Positions 1 through 10,634 of a stretch of DNA of 56,873 bases are shown here, in pieces. Under the pieces are notes generated by a model, which searched no databases, was not told where the DNA came from, and was given only the letters and a program-made list of their open reading frames with translations. A program made the position numbers and the translations under genes. The number at the start of each line of letters is the position of its first letter. Position 1 is the first letter of the stretch. The DNA lies in assembly GCA_946186125.1 (NCBI GenBank), contig CAMHLZ010000021.1:1-56873 (forward strand). Direction: 5' to 3'. This stretch comes from an uncultured Lachnospira sp. (lineage in GTDB: Bacteria > Bacillota > Clostridia > Lachnospirales > Lachnospiraceae).

Positions 1-502
1 GATTAATGCTTGTAGAATCTTGATTATTCCGATACTCTTCTTTATTCATTCCCATCTTAGATTTTATTTCCGGATCATAAATCTTTCTTCCCCTACTACC
101 ACCATATGCGAATGTTCTGGCAATTCCAATAGCTCCTATAGCATCAAGTCGGTCTGCATCCTGCACACATTTTCCTTCTATGGTATCAGGTACGACTGAA
201 TCAGCTCCTGCAAATGAAACCTCATCTATAATTTTGCATACTGCCTCTATCCTTTTACCATCTATTTTGTTAATTGTCATAAAATCAACTGCATTTTTCT
301 TGGCAGCATAAGTGTCCGGAGAAAGCTTAATATCGTCCACATCATGTAACAGAGCCGCCAACTGCACTGTTTTAACATCTGCATTTTCCTGTTTTGCGAT
401 TTTAGTAGCCAGTTTATATACTCGTATCGTATGGTAATAGTCATGACCACTACTGTCTCCCGAAAATATACTTTTTATAAATCTCTTTTCATTATCTGTC
501 AT
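1..502 (-). CDS. HD-domain phosphohydrolase, C-terminus cut by window edge
   Basis: The reading frame is open from an ATG at 502 to the window edge, giving 167 residues. Metal-binding residues of the HD superfamily are visible: His24 in GHDYYH, the His-Asp pair in LLHDVDD near residue 58, and a later Asp in VQDADRLDAIG. Family members of this type are roughly 200 residues, so about 40 C-terminal residues are probably missing; this was judged from memory of the family, not an alignment. HD proteins hydrolyse phosphate esters of nucleotides or similar metabolites, but the substrate here cannot be told. AGGAG lies 5 nt before the ATG. The gene follows guaA on the same strand but is separated from it by a terminator, so it should have its own promoter, which I cannot place with confidence. 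Confidence 0.85.
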   Translation of the reverse strand, partial: MTDNEKRFIKSIFSGDSSGHDYYHTIRVYKLATKIAKQENADVKTVQLAALLHDVDDIKLSPDTYAAKKNAVDFMTINKIDGKRIEAVCKIIDEVSFAGADSVVPDTIEGKCVQDADRLDAIGAIGIARTFAYGGSRGRKIYDPEIKSKMGMNKEEYRNNQDSTSIN

Positions 503-568
503 CTTTTCTCCTAATCAACCTAGCAACGCAATATATTAATTTATGAAAGTCATTACTCTCCCCACAAA

Positions 569-587
569 TAGAGCCAAACTAGAGCCA
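569..587. promoter_or_regulatory. 8-bp direct repeat with 11-bp period
   Basis: TAGAGCCA occurs at 569-576 and again at 580-587, exactly one helical turn apart, between the guaA terminator and the HD-domain gene. Direct repeats at this period are typical of tandem activator sites. No regulator is known here and a chance repeat is possible. Confidence 0.3.
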
Positions 588-590
588 TTT

Positions 591-636
591 GATAAAATAA
601 ATGCCGGAAACCCGCATAAATACAGGCTTTCGGCAT
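591..636 (-). terminator. Terminator of guaA
   Basis: Read on the minus strand, the arms at 625-636 and 601-612 pair (ATGCCG with CGGCAT, then AAA with TTT, with one bulge and one mismatch) and are followed by TTTATTTTATC. It lies 10 bp after the guaA stop codon. Confidence 0.75.
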
Positions 637-645
637 TTTAGTCCG

Positions 646-2190
646 TTATTCCATCTCAATCGTTCCCGGCGGCTTACTCGTCAAATCATAAAATACCCTG
701 TTCACGCCCCTGACCTCATTAATAATTCGGCTCATAACCTTCTGGAGCACATCAAAAGGAATCTCTGCTGCCTCCGCAGTCATAAAATCAATAGTATTAA
801 CCGCACGAAGTGCAACCGCATAATCATAAGTTCTCTCATCACCCATGACACCAACAGAGCGCATATTCGTAAGAGCCGCAAAATACTGGCCGATAGTCTT
901 GTCCAGACCGGCATTTGCAATTTCCTCTCTATAAATCGCGTCAGCATCCTGTACAATCTTAACCTTCTCAGCCGTAACCTCACCGATAATTCTGATACCA
1001 AGACCAGGACCCGGGAATGGCTGACGGAAAACAAGCTTTTCCGGAATGCCCATCTCAAGGCCGGCCTTACGCACTTCATCCTTAAACAAATCACGAAGAG
1101 GTTCAATAATCTCCTTGAAATCAACATGCTCAGGAAGACCACCTACATTATGATGCGACTTAATCACTGCAGACTCACCGCCAAGGCCGCTTTCCACAAC
1201 ATCAGGATAAATCGTTCCCTGAACCAGGAAATCAACAGCGCCGATTTTCTTAGCTTCTTCCTCAAAAACACGGATGAACTCTTCACCGATAATCTTACGC
1301 TTAGCCTCAGGTTCCGTTACACCGGCAAGCTTGCTGTAATAACGCTCCTGTGCATTGACTCTGATGAAATTAAGCTCGTACGGACCATTTGGACCAAAAA
1401 CTTCCTCAACTTCATCGCCTTCATTTTTACGCAAAAGACCATGGTCAACGAACACACAGGTCAGCTGGCTACCGATTGCCTTAGAAAGCATTACGGCCGC
1501 AACGCTCGAATCAACACCGCCTGATAAAGCACATAAAACTTTACCGTTGCCCACTTTCTTTCTAATCTGTTCAATAGAATTCTCAACAAAAGAATCCATT
1601 CTCCATGTGCCTGAGCAGCCACAGATATTACGTACAAAATTGTACAACATCTTCGTTCCCTCCTGCGTATGGAGAACCTCCGGATGGAACTGAATCGCAT
1701 ACAGATTCTTATCAGGATTCTGAGCTGCAGCAACAGGACAATCCGCAGTATTGGCAATAATCTCAAATCCATCTGCAACCTTTGAAATATAATCAAAATG
1801 ACTCATCCAGCAAATAGTTGTCTCGCTTACATTACTAAACAAAGGAGAATCAGTATTCACCTTTACTTCGGTCTTTCCGTACTCACGAACAGGTGCCTTC
1901 TCAACCTTGCCTCCGAGAACATGCATCATAAGCTGTGCACCATAGCAAAGTCCAAGAACCGGGATTCCAAGTTCAAAAAGCTCCTTCTTATACGTCGGTG
2001 CATCCTTCTCATAACAACTGTTAGGTCCGCCTGTCAAAATGATACCCTTAGGGTTCATCTCCCTGATTTTTTCCAAATCAGTCTTATACGAATATATCTC
2101 GCAATAAACATTACATTCCCTGACACGGCGTGCGACAAGCTGATTATACTGGCCGCCAAAATCTACCACTATCACTTTTTCCTGGTTCAT
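646..2190 (-). CDS. guaA: GMP synthase (glutamine-hydrolysing)
   Basis: Converts XMP to GMP with ATP and ammonia from glutamine, the last step of de novo GMP synthesis. It is 514 residues, normal for the family. The order is a class I glutamine amidotransferase domain with nucleophile Cys82 in GLCYGAQ and His/Glu in FHPEV, an ATP-pyrophosphatase domain with PP-loop LSGGVDSS near 230, and the C-terminal dimerisation domain ending KPPGTIEME, where most relatives have Trp instead of the Met. An upstream in-frame ATG at 2220 exists, but AGGAGG lies inside that extension, 11 nt before the ATG at 2190, so I take 2190. The gene has its own promoter and terminator and looks monocistronic. Confidence 0.97.
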   Translation of the reverse strand: MNQEKVIVVDFGGQYNQLVARRVRECNVYCEIYSYKTDLEKIREMNPKGIILTGGPNSCYEKDAPTYKKELFELGIPVLGLCYGAQLMMHVLGGKVEKAPVREYGKTEVKVNTDSPLFSNVSETTICWMSHFDYISKVADGFEIIANTADCPVAAAQNPDKNLYAIQFHPEVLHTQEGTKMLYNFVRNICGCSGTWRMDSFVENSIEQIRKKVGNGKVLCALSGGVDSSVAAVMLSKAIGSQLTCVFVDHGLLRKNEGDEVEEVFGPNGPYELNFIRVNAQERYYSKLAGVTEPEAKRKIIGEEFIRVFEEEAKKIGAVDFLVQGTIYPDVVESGLGGESAVIKSHHNVGGLPEHVDFKEIIEPLRDLFKDEVRKAGLEMGIPEKLVFRQPFPGPGLGIRIIGEVTAEKVKIVQDADAIYREEIANAGLDKTIGQYFAALTNMRSVGVMGDERTYDYAVALRAVNTIDFMTAEAAEIPFDVLQKVMSRIINEVRGVNRVFYDLTSKPPGTIEME

Positions 2191-2252
2191 TTGTATCAAA
2201 TCCTCCTGTTTTTCTTGCATGTCGTTTAATCCGACATATTAATCTTCTATCC

Positions 2253-2281
2253 ATTATAATGTAGTGACAGATGAAAAACAA
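2253..2281 (-). promoter_or_regulatory. Promoter of guaA
   Basis: TTGTTT (2281-2276) and a perfect TATAAT (2258-2253) are separated by 17 bp. The short leader has a 6-bp hairpin, ATGTCG/CGACAT at 2219-2237. There is no room for a purine riboswitch. Confidence 0.7.
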
Positions 2282-2297
2282 GATATTTTTCACCTTA

Positions 2298-5150
2298 CTA
2301 CTTCAAATACTTCTTCAAAAACTGTCCTGTATAAGATATTTTTTTACGGACTATTTCCTCGGGAGTTCCGGTCACAATGACAGTTCCACCCTTATCTCCG
2401 CCATCCGGCCCGATATCGATTATATAATCCGCCGTTTTAATAACATCCAGATTATGTTCGATAACCACAACCGTATTTCCGCTGTCAGACAGCTTTCTTA
2501 AAATCTCAACCAGCTTATTTACATCATCAAAATGAAGACCTGTTGTCGGCTCATCCAATACATAAATGGTCTTGCCGGTTGCACGTCTGCTTAGTTCTGT
2601 GGCAAGCTTGATACGCTGCGCTTCACCACCCGATAAAGTAGTGGACGGCTGTCCAAGTCTTATATAGCCAAGTCCGACTTCCTGAAGAGTCTTAATCTTC
2701 TTATAAATTGATGGGACATTTTCAAAGAAAATAACCGCCTCATCCACCGTCATATCAAGAACATCATAAATATTTTTACCCTTGTATCTGACTTCCAGAG
2801 TTTCTCTATTGTAACGCTTTCCTTCACACACCTCACAAGGCACATATACATCAGGCAAAAAATGCATTTCAATCTTAATAATGCCATCACCACTGCACGC
2901 TTCACATCTTCCACCTTTGACATTAAAACTAAATCTGCCCTTTTTATAACCTTTAGCCTTAGCATCCGGTGTTGCTGCAAATAAATCACGTATCTGGTCA
3001 AACACGCCTGTATAAGTAGCAGGATTGGAACGCGGCGTCCTTCCGATAGGAGACTGGTCAATATCTATAATCTTGTCAAGATTCTCTACGCCCTCTATAT
3101 GATCATGCAGCCCCGGTATAGTTCTTGCCCTGTTCAGTTTCTTTGCAAGTGCCTTGTACAGAATTTCGTTTATAAGAGAACTCTTTCCCGAGCCCGAAAC
3201 CCCCGTAACACAAGTCATTATTCCTAATGGAATCTCCACATTTATATTTTTAAGGTTATTCTGGCGTGCACCAAAAATCTTAAGATAACCTGTGGGTTTT
3301 CTTCGTTCTGAAGGAACGGGAATAAACTTTTTGCCACTTAAGTACTGACCGGTTATAGAGTCCGGATTATTCATAATATCCTCAGCCGTTCCCACGGCAA
3401 CGACTTCTCCGCCATTTTCACCTGCTCTCGGACCAATATCCACAATATAATCCGCCGCCATCATCGTGTCCTCATCATGCTCAACCACTATCAGCGAATT
3501 GCCAAGATCACGCAAATGAAGCATGGCATTTAACAACTTATCATTATCCTTCTGGTGCAGACCGATACTTGGCTCATCCAAAATATATGCAACACCGACA
3601 AGACCTGAACCAATCTGGGTAGCAAGACGTATTCTCTGCGCCTCACCTCCCGACAAAGAAGCAGTTCCTCTAGATAAAGTCAGATAATCCAAGCCAACAT
3701 CAACCAAAAACTTAATCCTGCCTTTTATCTCCTTCAAAATCTGGTCTCCAATCTTATGCTGATGACTTGACAATTCTAAGCAGTTCAAATAATCCTGAAG
3801 CTCAAGAATAGGCATAGATGTAGCCTGAAAAATATTCTTATCACCCACTGTAACGGCAAGCGATGAAGCCTTAAGTCTCTGTCCTTTACATTCGTCACAC
3901 GGAGAAATCTTCATATACTGCTCATACTCCTGCTTCTGATTCTCCGAATAAGTTTCCCTGTAACGCCTCTGCTCATTCTTTATCAGTCCCTCAAAAGTAA
4001 CGTCATAAACACCTTCACCTCTCTGTCCCTTATAATATACCTTCACTTCCTTACCACCGGTTCCATTTATAATAACATCTTTTGCTTCAGACGAAAGCTG
4101 TTCAAAAGGAGTATCCAGTGAAAAGTCATATTCCCTTGCAAGTGCTTCTAAAACCGCATGAGTAAAGCTTCCTTCTTTACCCGAAGACTGCCATCCCATA
4201 GCTACTATGGCACCGCCATTAATACTAAGAGACTGATCCGGAATCATCAGATCCACATCAAATTCCATCTTATATCCCAGACCTGAGCAGGCAGGACATG
4301 CGCCAAAAGGATTATTAAACGAAAAACTTCTCGGCTGAACCTCTTCAATGCTTATATCACAGTCGGGACATGAAAAACTTTGGCTGAATGTTAATATATC
4401 TCCATCAATGATGTCTACCATCATGATTCCGTCTGCCAATTTCAGAACCGTCTCAATAGAATCAGTCAGTCGTTTTTCGATACCTTCCCTTACAGACAGA
4501 CGGTCAACCACAATCTCAATATTATGTTTCTTATTTTTCTCAAGCGAAATCTCTTCCGACAAATCGTAAACATTTCCATCCACGCGCACCCTCACAAAAC
4601 CCTTTTTTTTAGCCTGCGAAAACACTTTTTCATGCTGTCCCTTTCTTCCTCTGACAACAGGTGCAAGAAGCTGGAATTTCGTTCTTTCGGGCAGCGCCAT
4701 AATCTGATCCGCCATCTGGTCTACCGTCTGCTTTTTAATCTCCTTGCCACATTTAGGACAATGCACGATACCAACCCTTGCATACAGCAATCTGAAATAG
4801 TCATAAATCTCAGTAACGGTTCCCACCGTAGAACGCGGATTTCTGTTAGTCGATTTCTGATCAATTGAAATCGCCGGTGGAAGCCCTTCGATACTGTCAA
4901 CCTCAGGCTTTTCCATTTGTCCTAAAAACTGTCTTGCATAAGAAGACAGCGACTCCATATACCGCCTCTGACCTTCCGCATAAATAGTATCAAAAGCAAG
5001 CGAAGACTTTCCCGAACCACTTAAGCCTGTAAACACAACAAACTCATCTCTTGGAATGTCAAGACTGATTCTCTTAAGATTATGCTCATTTGCACCTCTG
5101 ATTTTTATATATTTCTTACTTGTTTTTTCTTCTTTCACTTTACTCTCCAT
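2298..5150 (-). CDS. uvrA: Excinuclease ABC subunit A
   Basis: DNA-damage recognition ATPase of nucleotide excision repair; it loads UvrB on damaged DNA. At 950 residues it is full length. Two ABC modules are visible, each with a Walker A loop (GLSGSGKSS near 35, GVSGSGKSS near 640) and an [12 protein letters not shown] or [12 protein letters not shown] signature. Zinc-binding Cys pairs are seen as CPKC near 130, CPAC near 280 and CEAC/CEVC near 735-765. I choose the ATG at 5150, one base after the uvrB stop, over a TTG 9 bases upstream. The near-zero spacing and weak Shine-Dalgarno sequence suggest coupling to uvrB. It shares the SOS-type control region in front of uvrB. Confidence 0.97.
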   Translation of the reverse strand: MESKVKEEKTSKKYIKIRGANEHNLKRISLDIPRDEFVVFTGLSGSGKSSLAFDTIYAEGQRRYMESLSSYARQFLGQMEKPEVDSIEGLPPAISIDQKSTNRNPRSTVGTVTEIYDYFRLLYARVGIVHCPKCGKEIKKQTVDQMADQIMALPERTKFQLLAPVVRGRKGQHEKVFSQAKKKGFVRVRVDGNVYDLSEEISLEKNKKHNIEIVVDRLSVREGIEKRLTDSIETVLKLADGIMMVDIIDGDILTFSQSFSCPDCDISIEEVQPRSFSFNNPFGACPACSGLGYKMEFDVDLMIPDQSLSINGGAIVAMGWQSSGKEGSFTHAVLEALAREYDFSLDTPFEQLSSEAKDVIINGTGGKEVKVYYKGQRGEGVYDVTFEGLIKNEQRRYRETYSENQKQEYEQYMKISPCDECKGQRLKASSLAVTVGDKNIFQATSMPILELQDYLNCLELSSHQHKIGDQILKEIKGRIKFLVDVGLDYLTLSRGTASLSGGEAQRIRLATQIGSGLVGVAYILDEPSIGLHQKDNDKLLNAMLHLRDLGNSLIVVEHDEDTMMAADYIVDIGPRAGENGGEVVAVGTAEDIMNNPDSITGQYLSGKKFIPVPSERRKPTGYLKIFGARQNNLKNINVEIPLGIMTCVTGVSGSGKSSLINEILYKALAKKLNRARTIPGLHDHIEGVENLDKIIDIDQSPIGRTPRSNPATYTGVFDQIRDLFAATPDAKAKGYKKGRFSFNVKGGRCEACSGDGIIKIEMHFLPDVYVPCEVCEGKRYNRETLEVRYKGKNIYDVLDMTVDEAVIFFENVPSIYKKIKTLQEVGLGYIRLGQPSTTLSGGEAQRIKLATELSRRATGKTIYVLDEPTTGLHFDDVNKLVEILRKLSDSGNTVVVIEHNLDVIKTADYIIDIGPDGGDKGGTVIVTGTPEEIVRKKISYTGQFLKKYLK

Positions 5151-5151
5151 T

Positions 5152-7128
5152 TCAATCAACTATATACTTTTTCAATCTCATCATCTGGTCACGAAGTTCT
5201 GCTGCCGCCTCAAAATCCAGCTCTGCCGCCGCCTTTTTCATCCTGTTTTCCAATTTAGTTACAAGACGTTCGATTTCTTTTCTGCTCATAGATTCAGGGT
5301 CTTTCTCCAATTCTGCCGTTGTATTTTCAGCTTCCTTTGAAATACTGATAAGATCCCTGACTGCCTTCTTAATAGTTGTAGGTGTAATACCGTGTTCTTC
5401 ATTATACTTTTGCTGAATCTCACGTCTTCGGTTCGTCTCCCTGATAGCCTTATCCATTGAATCAGTGATATTATCCGCATACATAATAACATGACCTTCC
5501 GCATTTCTTGCCGCCCTTCCGATAGTCTGGATAAGAGAAGTCTCCGACCTTAAAAATCCTTCTCTGTCGGCATCAAGAATAGCAACCAGTGTAATCTCAG
5601 GAATATCAAGTCCCTCTCTTAAAAGGTTAATTCCTACTAAAACATCAAACACGTCAAGACGCATATTTCTTATAATCTCCGTTCTTTCGAGGGTATCAAT
5701 GTCCGAATGAAGATATTTTACGCGGATTCCATTTTCCTTCATATAATCGGTCAGATCTTCAGCCATCTTCTTTGTAAGCGTGGTGACAAGAACTTTATTC
5801 TTCTTAGCAGTCTCTTTATTGACTTCGCTTATCAAATCATCCACCTGATTTTCCACGGGACGCACATCAATCTTAGGATCAAGCAGTCCGGTAGGTCTGA
5901 TAATCTGCTCAACCCTCGCAAGTTCATGCTCATCCTCATATACATTCGGTGTCGCTGACACGAACATCATCTGATCAATCTTACTCTCAAACTCATCAAA
6001 ATTCAGCGGTCTGTTATCCTTCGCAGACGGAAGCCTAAAACCATAATCCACAAGTGTAGACTTTCTTGATTGGTCGCCGGCATACATTCCCCTGACCTGC
6101 GGAATCGTAATATGAGACTCATCCACAATCATAAGAAATTCATCCGGAAAATAGTCAAGTAATGTGTGTGGAGTTTCACCGGGTTCCAATCCTGCAAGAT
6201 GTCTCGAGTAATTCTCTATACCTGAACAAAATCCTGTCTCACGCATCATCTCAATATCAAAATTCGTCCTCTCCGATATCCTCTGTGCTTCAATCAGCTT
6301 GTCCTCACCCTTAAAATAAGCAACCCGCTCCTCAAGTTCCTTTTCAATGCCAACAATCGCCTTTTCCATCTTTTCTTTAGAAACAACATAATGAGATGCA
6401 GGAAATATTGCAACATGTTCCAAAGCACATTTCACATGTCCTGTCAGAGGATCAACCTCAGTTATCCTATCAATCTCATCTCCGAAAAACTCAACTCTGA
6501 TAGCATTTTCACCGGAATTTGCAGGAAATATTTCAACAGTGTCTCCCCTTACCCTGAAAGTTCCTCTCTTAAAATCCATATCATCCCTCATATATTGGAT
6601 ATCTATCAGTTTTCTTATAACTTCATCCCTGTCTTTTATCATTCCGGGTCTTATGGATACAACCATTTCCTGATAATCAATCGGACTTCCAAGTCCGTAA
6701 ATACATGAAACACTTGATATAATAATAACGTCACTGCGCTCTGAAAGTGCAGCCGTGGCCGAATGCCTTAACTTATCAATCTCATCATTAATGGCAGAAT
6801 CCTTTTCAATATAAGTATCCGTAGAAGGTACATACGCCTCAGGCTGATAATAATCATAATAGGATACAAAATATTCAACCGCATTTTCAGGAAAAAATTC
6901 CTTAAATTCCCCATATAATTGTGCCGCCAATGTCTTATTATGAGCAAGAACCAGAGTCGGCTTTTGAAGCTGCTGTATAACGTTTGCCATGGTAAATGTC
7001 TTACCGGATCCTGTCACACCCAGCAAAGTCTGAAACTGATTACCTTCTCTAAAACCCTTAACCAGCGAAGCTATCGCCTCCGGCTGGTCACCCGTAGGCT
7101 TATAATCTGAGTGTAGTTTAAATTCCAT
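5152..7128 (-). CDS. uvrB: Excinuclease ABC subunit B
   Basis: Helicase-like core of nucleotide excision repair: it verifies damage handed over by UvrA and recruits UvrC. It is 658 residues, full length. Visible elements are Walker A GVTGSGKT near 40, the beta-hairpin region with [12 protein letters not shown] near 95, motif II VDESH near 340, SATP near 380, the GREGLD-like stretch [12 protein letters not shown], the QTIGRAARN motif, and a C-terminal UVR domain (about residues 620-655) that contacts UvrC. AAAGGA lies 8 nt before the ATG at 7128; an ATG 9 bases upstream overlaps that site and is less likely. It is first gene of uvrB-uvrA, with a LexA-type operator upstream. Confidence 0.97.
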   Translation of the reverse strand: MEFKLHSDYKPTGDQPEAIASLVKGFREGNQFQTLLGVTGSGKTFTMANVIQQLQKPTLVLAHNKTLAAQLYGEFKEFFPENAVEYFVSYYDYYQPEAYVPSTDTYIEKDSAINDEIDKLRHSATAALSERSDVIIISSVSCIYGLGSPIDYQEMVVSIRPGMIKDRDEVIRKLIDIQYMRDDMDFKRGTFRVRGDTVEIFPANSGENAIRVEFFGDEIDRITEVDPLTGHVKCALEHVAIFPASHYVVSKEKMEKAIVGIEKELEERVAYFKGEDKLIEAQRISERTNFDIEMMRETGFCSGIENYSRHLAGLEPGETPHTLLDYFPDEFLMIVDESHITIPQVRGMYAGDQSRKSTLVDYGFRLPSAKDNRPLNFDEFESKIDQMMFVSATPNVYEDEHELARVEQIIRPTGLLDPKIDVRPVENQVDDLISEVNKETAKKNKVLVTTLTKKMAEDLTDYMKENGIRVKYLHSDIDTLERTEIIRNMRLDVFDVLVGINLLREGLDIPEITLVAILDADREGFLRSETSLIQTIGRAARNAEGHVIMYADNITDSMDKAIRETNRRREIQQKYNEEHGITPTTIKKAVRDLISISKEAENTTAELEKDPESMSRKEIERLVTKLENRMKKAAAELDFEAAAELRDQMMRLKKYIVD

Positions 7129-7158
7129 TGTCCTCATCCTTTAAAACTTATTTCAAAC

Positions 7159-7187
7159 ATTGTAACATATATATTTTTACTAATCAA
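7159..7187 (-). promoter_or_regulatory. Promoter of uvrB-uvrA
   Basis: TTGATT (7187-7182) and TACAAT (7164-7159) are separated by 17 bp, about 30 bp upstream of the uvrB start. Confidence 0.65.
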
Positions 7188-7191
7188 TACA

Positions 7192-7215
7192 AAAAGTGAA
7201 CAAATGTTCACTTTT
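7192..7215. promoter_or_regulatory. LexA-type SOS box upstream of uvrB
   Basis: A perfect 10-bp inverted repeat, AAAAGTGAAC and GTTCACTTTT around AAAT, contains GAAC-N4-GTTC (7198-7209), the core of the Gram-positive LexA (DinR) operator. It begins about 10 bp upstream of the uvrB -35 box. uvrB and uvrA are classic SOS genes, so LexA control is expected. The A and T tracts on both sides mean it could also act as a weak terminator hairpin. Confidence 0.7.
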
Positions 7216-7260
7216 AAAAATATTTGCCCGGCACCTTTCAAAAATCATTCGGTGCCGGAC
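7216..7260 (-). terminator. Terminator after the S41 protease gene
   Basis: On the minus strand, CCGGCACC pairs with GGTGCCGG around a 15-nt loop (7226-7260) and is followed by a T-rich tract. It sits directly after the S41 stop codon and closes the ftsEX operon. Confidence 0.88.
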
Positions 7261-7268
7261 AATAAACA

Positions 7269-8495
7269 TTATCTTCCTGTAATATATTCAATTGCTTTAT
7301 CTAGCTGCTCATCAATATCTGCCGTATTCTCATCATCCGCGACTTCTATATCCGGGGATATTCCTTCACCATGTATATTCTCGTCATTTGGAAGGTAATA
7401 CTTTGATACAGTCAGCTTAATCGCAGAGCCGTCGTGCAAATCCATAATCTGTTGCACGATACCCTTTCCAAAAGTCTTTTTGCCGATTATAGTACCTACT
7501 CCATAGTCTTTCATAACACCTGTAAATACTTCTGATGCGCTTGCACTGTTTTCGTTGACCAGCACACATATAGGAATATCCTTAACCGTAGCATCATACT
7601 TGGCATAGTGCTTTTCACCATCTCCATTTTTATCCTTCGTGTATACCAGAGTCTTATCTTTTTCTACAAACAAATCGAGAAGTTCACAGACAACATCCAA
7701 GCGTCCTCCCGGATTGTTTCTGAGGTCTATAATCAGACTTCTCATTCCTGATTCTTTAAGTTCATTGAGTGCTGCTGAAAACTGGTTCGTGCTTACACCG
7801 TCAAACTCTGAAAGCTTAATATAACCGATATTACCTTCAAGCATTTCACTTTCAACAGTTGGTTTTTCAATAGTTTCTTTGTAAACACTTACATCCATGA
7901 CGTCTTTCCCACGTCTTAACGTAACCGTAAATTCACCTTCTTCAATCGACTTAATATATGCAACTATATCAGATGATGTTTTTCCCGAAAAATCCTCATC
8001 ATTTACCTTAAGCAATATATCATTTTCAAGAATCCCGGCTTTTTTTGCAGGGGTATCGTCATATACACCTTTTACAACTATATTTCCGTCATCATCTTCA
8101 GTTATAACGACACCTATTCCGTCATATTCACCATCAGTAGACTTTGTCACACTCTCATACTCATCTGCCGTATAATATACGGAATACGGATCATCAAGTG
8201 CCTGCATTATTCCTTTAAACGCACCGTCAACTAACACTGATTCATCTGTTTCATTTAAATAATATGTCGCAATACATTTCTTAACTTTATTAAGCTTTTC
8301 ATCAAACTCTTTACTGTCAAAAGATGCAGCACTTGCCTTTAATTCCTTATTACCATACATATTATTCACAATAGAATTAATTCTAAAGTGCATAATGATA
8401 ACAAATGAAACAATAAACACTACCGCAATAGATAAGCCGGTAAAAAATCCCTTTAAATACTCTTTCGTAAGCTTATCTTCATTTTCCAAATCCAT
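7269..8495 (-). CDS. S41 family carboxy-terminal processing protease (CtpA-like)
   Basis: Membrane-anchored serine protease, 408 residues. Domains in order: a short cytoplasmic stretch, one transmembrane helix (about residues 15-37), a PDZ domain (about 105-185, starting GIGVVITEDDDG) and the S41 catalytic domain with nucleophile Ser in NENSASASE and the catalytic Lys in GKKTFGKGIVQ. Such proteases trim exported or wall-associated proteins. It begins just behind the M23 gene and is the last gene of the ftsE-ftsX-M23 operon, suggesting a role in maturing or turning over that hydrolase system; that is inference. I chose the ATG at 8495 over a TTG at 8513 that falls 1 base after the preceding stop. 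Confidence 0.9.
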   Translation of the reverse strand: MDLENEDKLTKEYLKGFFTGLSIAVVFIVSFVIIMHFRINSIVNNMYGNKELKASAASFDSKEFDEKLNKVKKCIATYYLNETDESVLVDGAFKGIMQALDDPYSVYYTADEYESVTKSTDGEYDGIGVVITEDDDGNIVVKGVYDDTPAKKAGILENDILLKVNDEDFSGKTSSDIVAYIKSIEEGEFTVTLRRGKDVMDVSVYKETIEKPTVESEMLEGNIGYIKLSEFDGVSTNQFSAALNELKESGMRSLIIDLRNNPGGRLDVVCELLDLFVEKDKTLVYTKDKNGDGEKHYAKYDATVKDIPICVLVNENSASASEVFTGVMKDYGVGTIIGKKTFGKGIVQQIMDLHDGSAIKLTVSKYYLPNDENIHGEGISPDIEVADDENTADIDEQLDKAIEYITGR

Positions 8496-8514
8496 CTCTT
8501 CGTTACCTTTCAAA

Positions 8515-9699
8515 TTAATAACCTACATACATGTGAGGATCAACATACTCACCGTTAACACGGATACTCAAATGTAAATGTGGTCCTGTCGAACGTCCCG
8601 TTGAACCTACATATCCAATAACATCTCCCTGCTTTACATACGCACCCGGTTCAACAGCTGCCAAAGAACAATGCATATATACTGAATATACATTATTTCC
8701 ATGATCAATTCCTATCCAGTTACCTGCAGTAGTACTATAATATGACCATGCAACCTGACCGTCAGCCACCGCATGTATCTCCGTTCCCGAAGGAGCTCCT
8801 ATATCCAGACCACTGTGATAAGAAGTCGATCCATCAATAGGATCAGTCCTATAACCAAACTCAGACGTAATACGATGAGACTCTTCCAGAGGCCATATAA
8901 ACTGCTGACCGGTATAAACAAACGATGTGCTGACACTTCCTGCCGCAGCTGCTGCAGCTCTCTGTGCCTCAATCAACTTCATCTGTTCTATCAATTCCTG
9001 CTCCTGCTTAAGTTCTTTTTCATTTTCCTCAATTTTAGCCTGCGTATCCTGTATCTGCTGCTGATAAGAATCAAGTTCTTTCTGCTTATCAGCAATCAAA
9101 TCTTCTACCGTGGATTCTTCAGTCTCTTTTTGCTGCTGCAATAATTGTAAGTCAGCCTGCTGGGTAAGCAATGTATTCTTAGTCTCTTCTATAGCATTCT
9201 GCGTTTCTTCCATTCTTCTAAGCATGTCACGGTCATATTCTTCCAATTCATTAATATATTCAGCTTTGTTGAGCATATCAGAAATACTTTCAGTACCAAA
9301 CATCATTTCCAGATAAAATGTATTTCCATTTTCAAACATAAATTGAATCCTTTTCTTCATAGAATCATACTGTGATTCAATTAATTCTTCCTGTTCCTTT
9401 AACTTTCCCTGTGTTTCATCAATCTCAGTCTGCTTTGCCGCTTCCTGTGCTTCAAGAGACATAATGTCCTCTTCTATCGCCTGAAGTTTCTCATCTAACG
9501 CCGCTATATATTCATCCGTGTTCGACTTAAGAGTATTAAGTCCTTCAAGAATAGTCTTGGAATCTTCAAGCGACTTTTCTAATTCCTGCTTTTTCTGATT
9601 TGCTTCCTGAAGACTGGTTGCAAAAATCGGTGCCGTTACCGTAAGCGCAAGCGATATCATTGTGACACCACACAGTACTTTCATAAAAACCTTTTTCAT
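8515..9699 (-). CDS. EnvC-like secreted M23 peptidase with coiled coil
   Basis: Probable FtsEX partner in peptidoglycan splitting, 394 residues. It has a signal peptide ending near PIFA (about residue 27), a long Gln/Glu/Lys-rich coiled coil (about 30-250) and a C-terminal M23 (LytM) domain. The zinc ligands look intact: His and Asp in YHSGLDIG and His in PHLHLS, so unlike E. coli EnvC it may be an active endopeptidase. The architecture parallels CwlO and PcsB, which FtsEX controls in other Firmicutes, and the gene lies immediately after ftsX. The start is uncertain: 9699 gives the best signal peptide; an ATG at 9684 has the better spaced AAAGG, and a GTG lies at 9714. Confidence 0.9.
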   Translation of the reverse strand: MKKVFMKVLCGVTMISLALTVTAPIFATSLQEANQKKQELEKSLEDSKTILEGLNTLKSNTDEYIAALDEKLQAIEEDIMSLEAQEAAKQTEIDETQGKLKEQEELIESQYDSMKKRIQFMFENGNTFYLEMMFGTESISDMLNKAEYINELEEYDRDMLRRMEETQNAIEETKNTLLTQQADLQLLQQQKETEESTVEDLIADKQKELDSYQQQIQDTQAKIEENEKELKQEQELIEQMKLIEAQRAAAAAAGSVSTSFVYTGQQFIWPLEESHRITSEFGYRTDPIDGSTSYHSGLDIGAPSGTEIHAVADGQVAWSYYSTTAGNWIGIDHGNNVYSVYMHCSLAAVEPGAYVKQGDVIGYVGSTGRSTGPHLHLSIRVNGEYVDPHMYVGY

Positions 9700-9725
9700 C
9701 TTAATTAAAAACACTTCCTTTGTGC

Positions 9726-10634
9726 TTACACTTTTAAATGTTTTCTTACCGTTATAATACTACCAATCAGACCAATTCCACCACCGATGGCAAGAGCCAT
9801 TGGAATCATCACGACAAATACTTCGTGAATAGCTAAAAATGAAAAATTGCTTGTAATCGTGTGGAATTGTCCCAATAAATATTTTACCACTTCTCTATAT
9901 ACAAAATATAAGGCAATTAATGGGATAGATGCTCCGATTATACCTATCACTACACCTTCTACTATAAAGGGAGCTCTTACAAAATAATCGGTTGCTCCAA
10001 TTAATTTCATAATCCGAATTTCTTCTTTTCTTACCGCAATACCAATCATTACCGTATTACTTATAAGAAAAATACCGACTGCAAGCAATACACCAATAAT
10101 AGTAAGCGAAATATATCCAACCATTTTAGCAAAATCTGTAATTGCATTTGCCGTCACATCAGAATAATTCACCTGTCTTACTCCACTTGACGATTTTAAA
10201 AATGTAACCAATGATTTCTGCATTGAAACATCACTCAGTTTTATCTCAAAATACGACGAATTTGCCAACGGGTTATCATCCTTAAATCCTTCTGCAAGCT
10301 CAGGATTGGACGAAAAATAATCCTTTTTGAAACTTGCCCATGCTTCATCCGCTGATGTATAGGTAACTGATGCCACCTCCGGTCTCTTTTCTATAGCTCC
10401 TTTTAAATAATCAATTTTATCCGGGCTGATTCCTTCGTCAAAAAATACAGTAATAGACACGGACTCCTTAGCTTTATCAACCATATGCTGAAAATTCGCT
10501 ATAACAGAATATAATATTCCCATCATAAAAATACATGCTGCTATGGTACCAACCGAAGCAAGTGAAAAAAGCTTATTACGTCTGATATTCTTTATTCCCT
10601 GAACCAGACAATAAACAAATGTACTAATCTTCAT
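9726..10634 (-). CDS. ftsX: Cell-division ABC transporter permease FtsX
   Basis: Membrane component of FtsEX, which passes cytoplasmic ATP hydrolysis to wall hydrolases outside. At 302 residues it shows the expected four membrane helices: one near 20-45, an extracellular domain of about 130 residues, then three helices between about 160 and 295. It overlaps the end of ftsE by 11 bp, and AGGTGG inside ftsE lies 8 nt before the ATG at 10634, which decides this start over an ATG 6 bases upstream. The gene that follows encodes the likely hydrolase target. Confidence 0.94.
   Translation of the reverse strand: MKISTFVYCLVQGIKNIRRNKLFSLASVGTIAACIFMMGILYSVIANFQHMVDKAKESVSITVFFDEGISPDKIDYLKGAIEKRPEVASVTYTSADEAWASFKKDYFSSNPELAEGFKDDNPLANSSYFEIKLSDVSMQKSLVTFLKSSSGVRQVNYSDVTANAITDFAKMVGYISLTIIGVLLAVGIFLISNTVMIGIAVRKEEIRIMKLIGATDYFVRAPFIVEGVVIGIIGASIPLIALYFVYREVVKYLLGQFHTITSNFSFLAIHEVFVVMIPMALAIGGGIGLIGSIITVRKHLKV

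Noticed and set aside
601-1524. Long plus-strand ORF antisense to guaA
   Set aside because: guaA is complete on the opposite strand with conserved motifs; this is its shadow.
2191-2297. Purine riboswitch before guaA
   Set aside because: The gap to uvrA is about 107 bp and already holds the promoter; only a 6-bp hairpin is present.
9684-9714. Alternative starts of the M23 gene (ATG 9684, GTG 9714)
   Set aside because: Not excluded, but 9699 gives the best signal peptide; recorded as uncertain.
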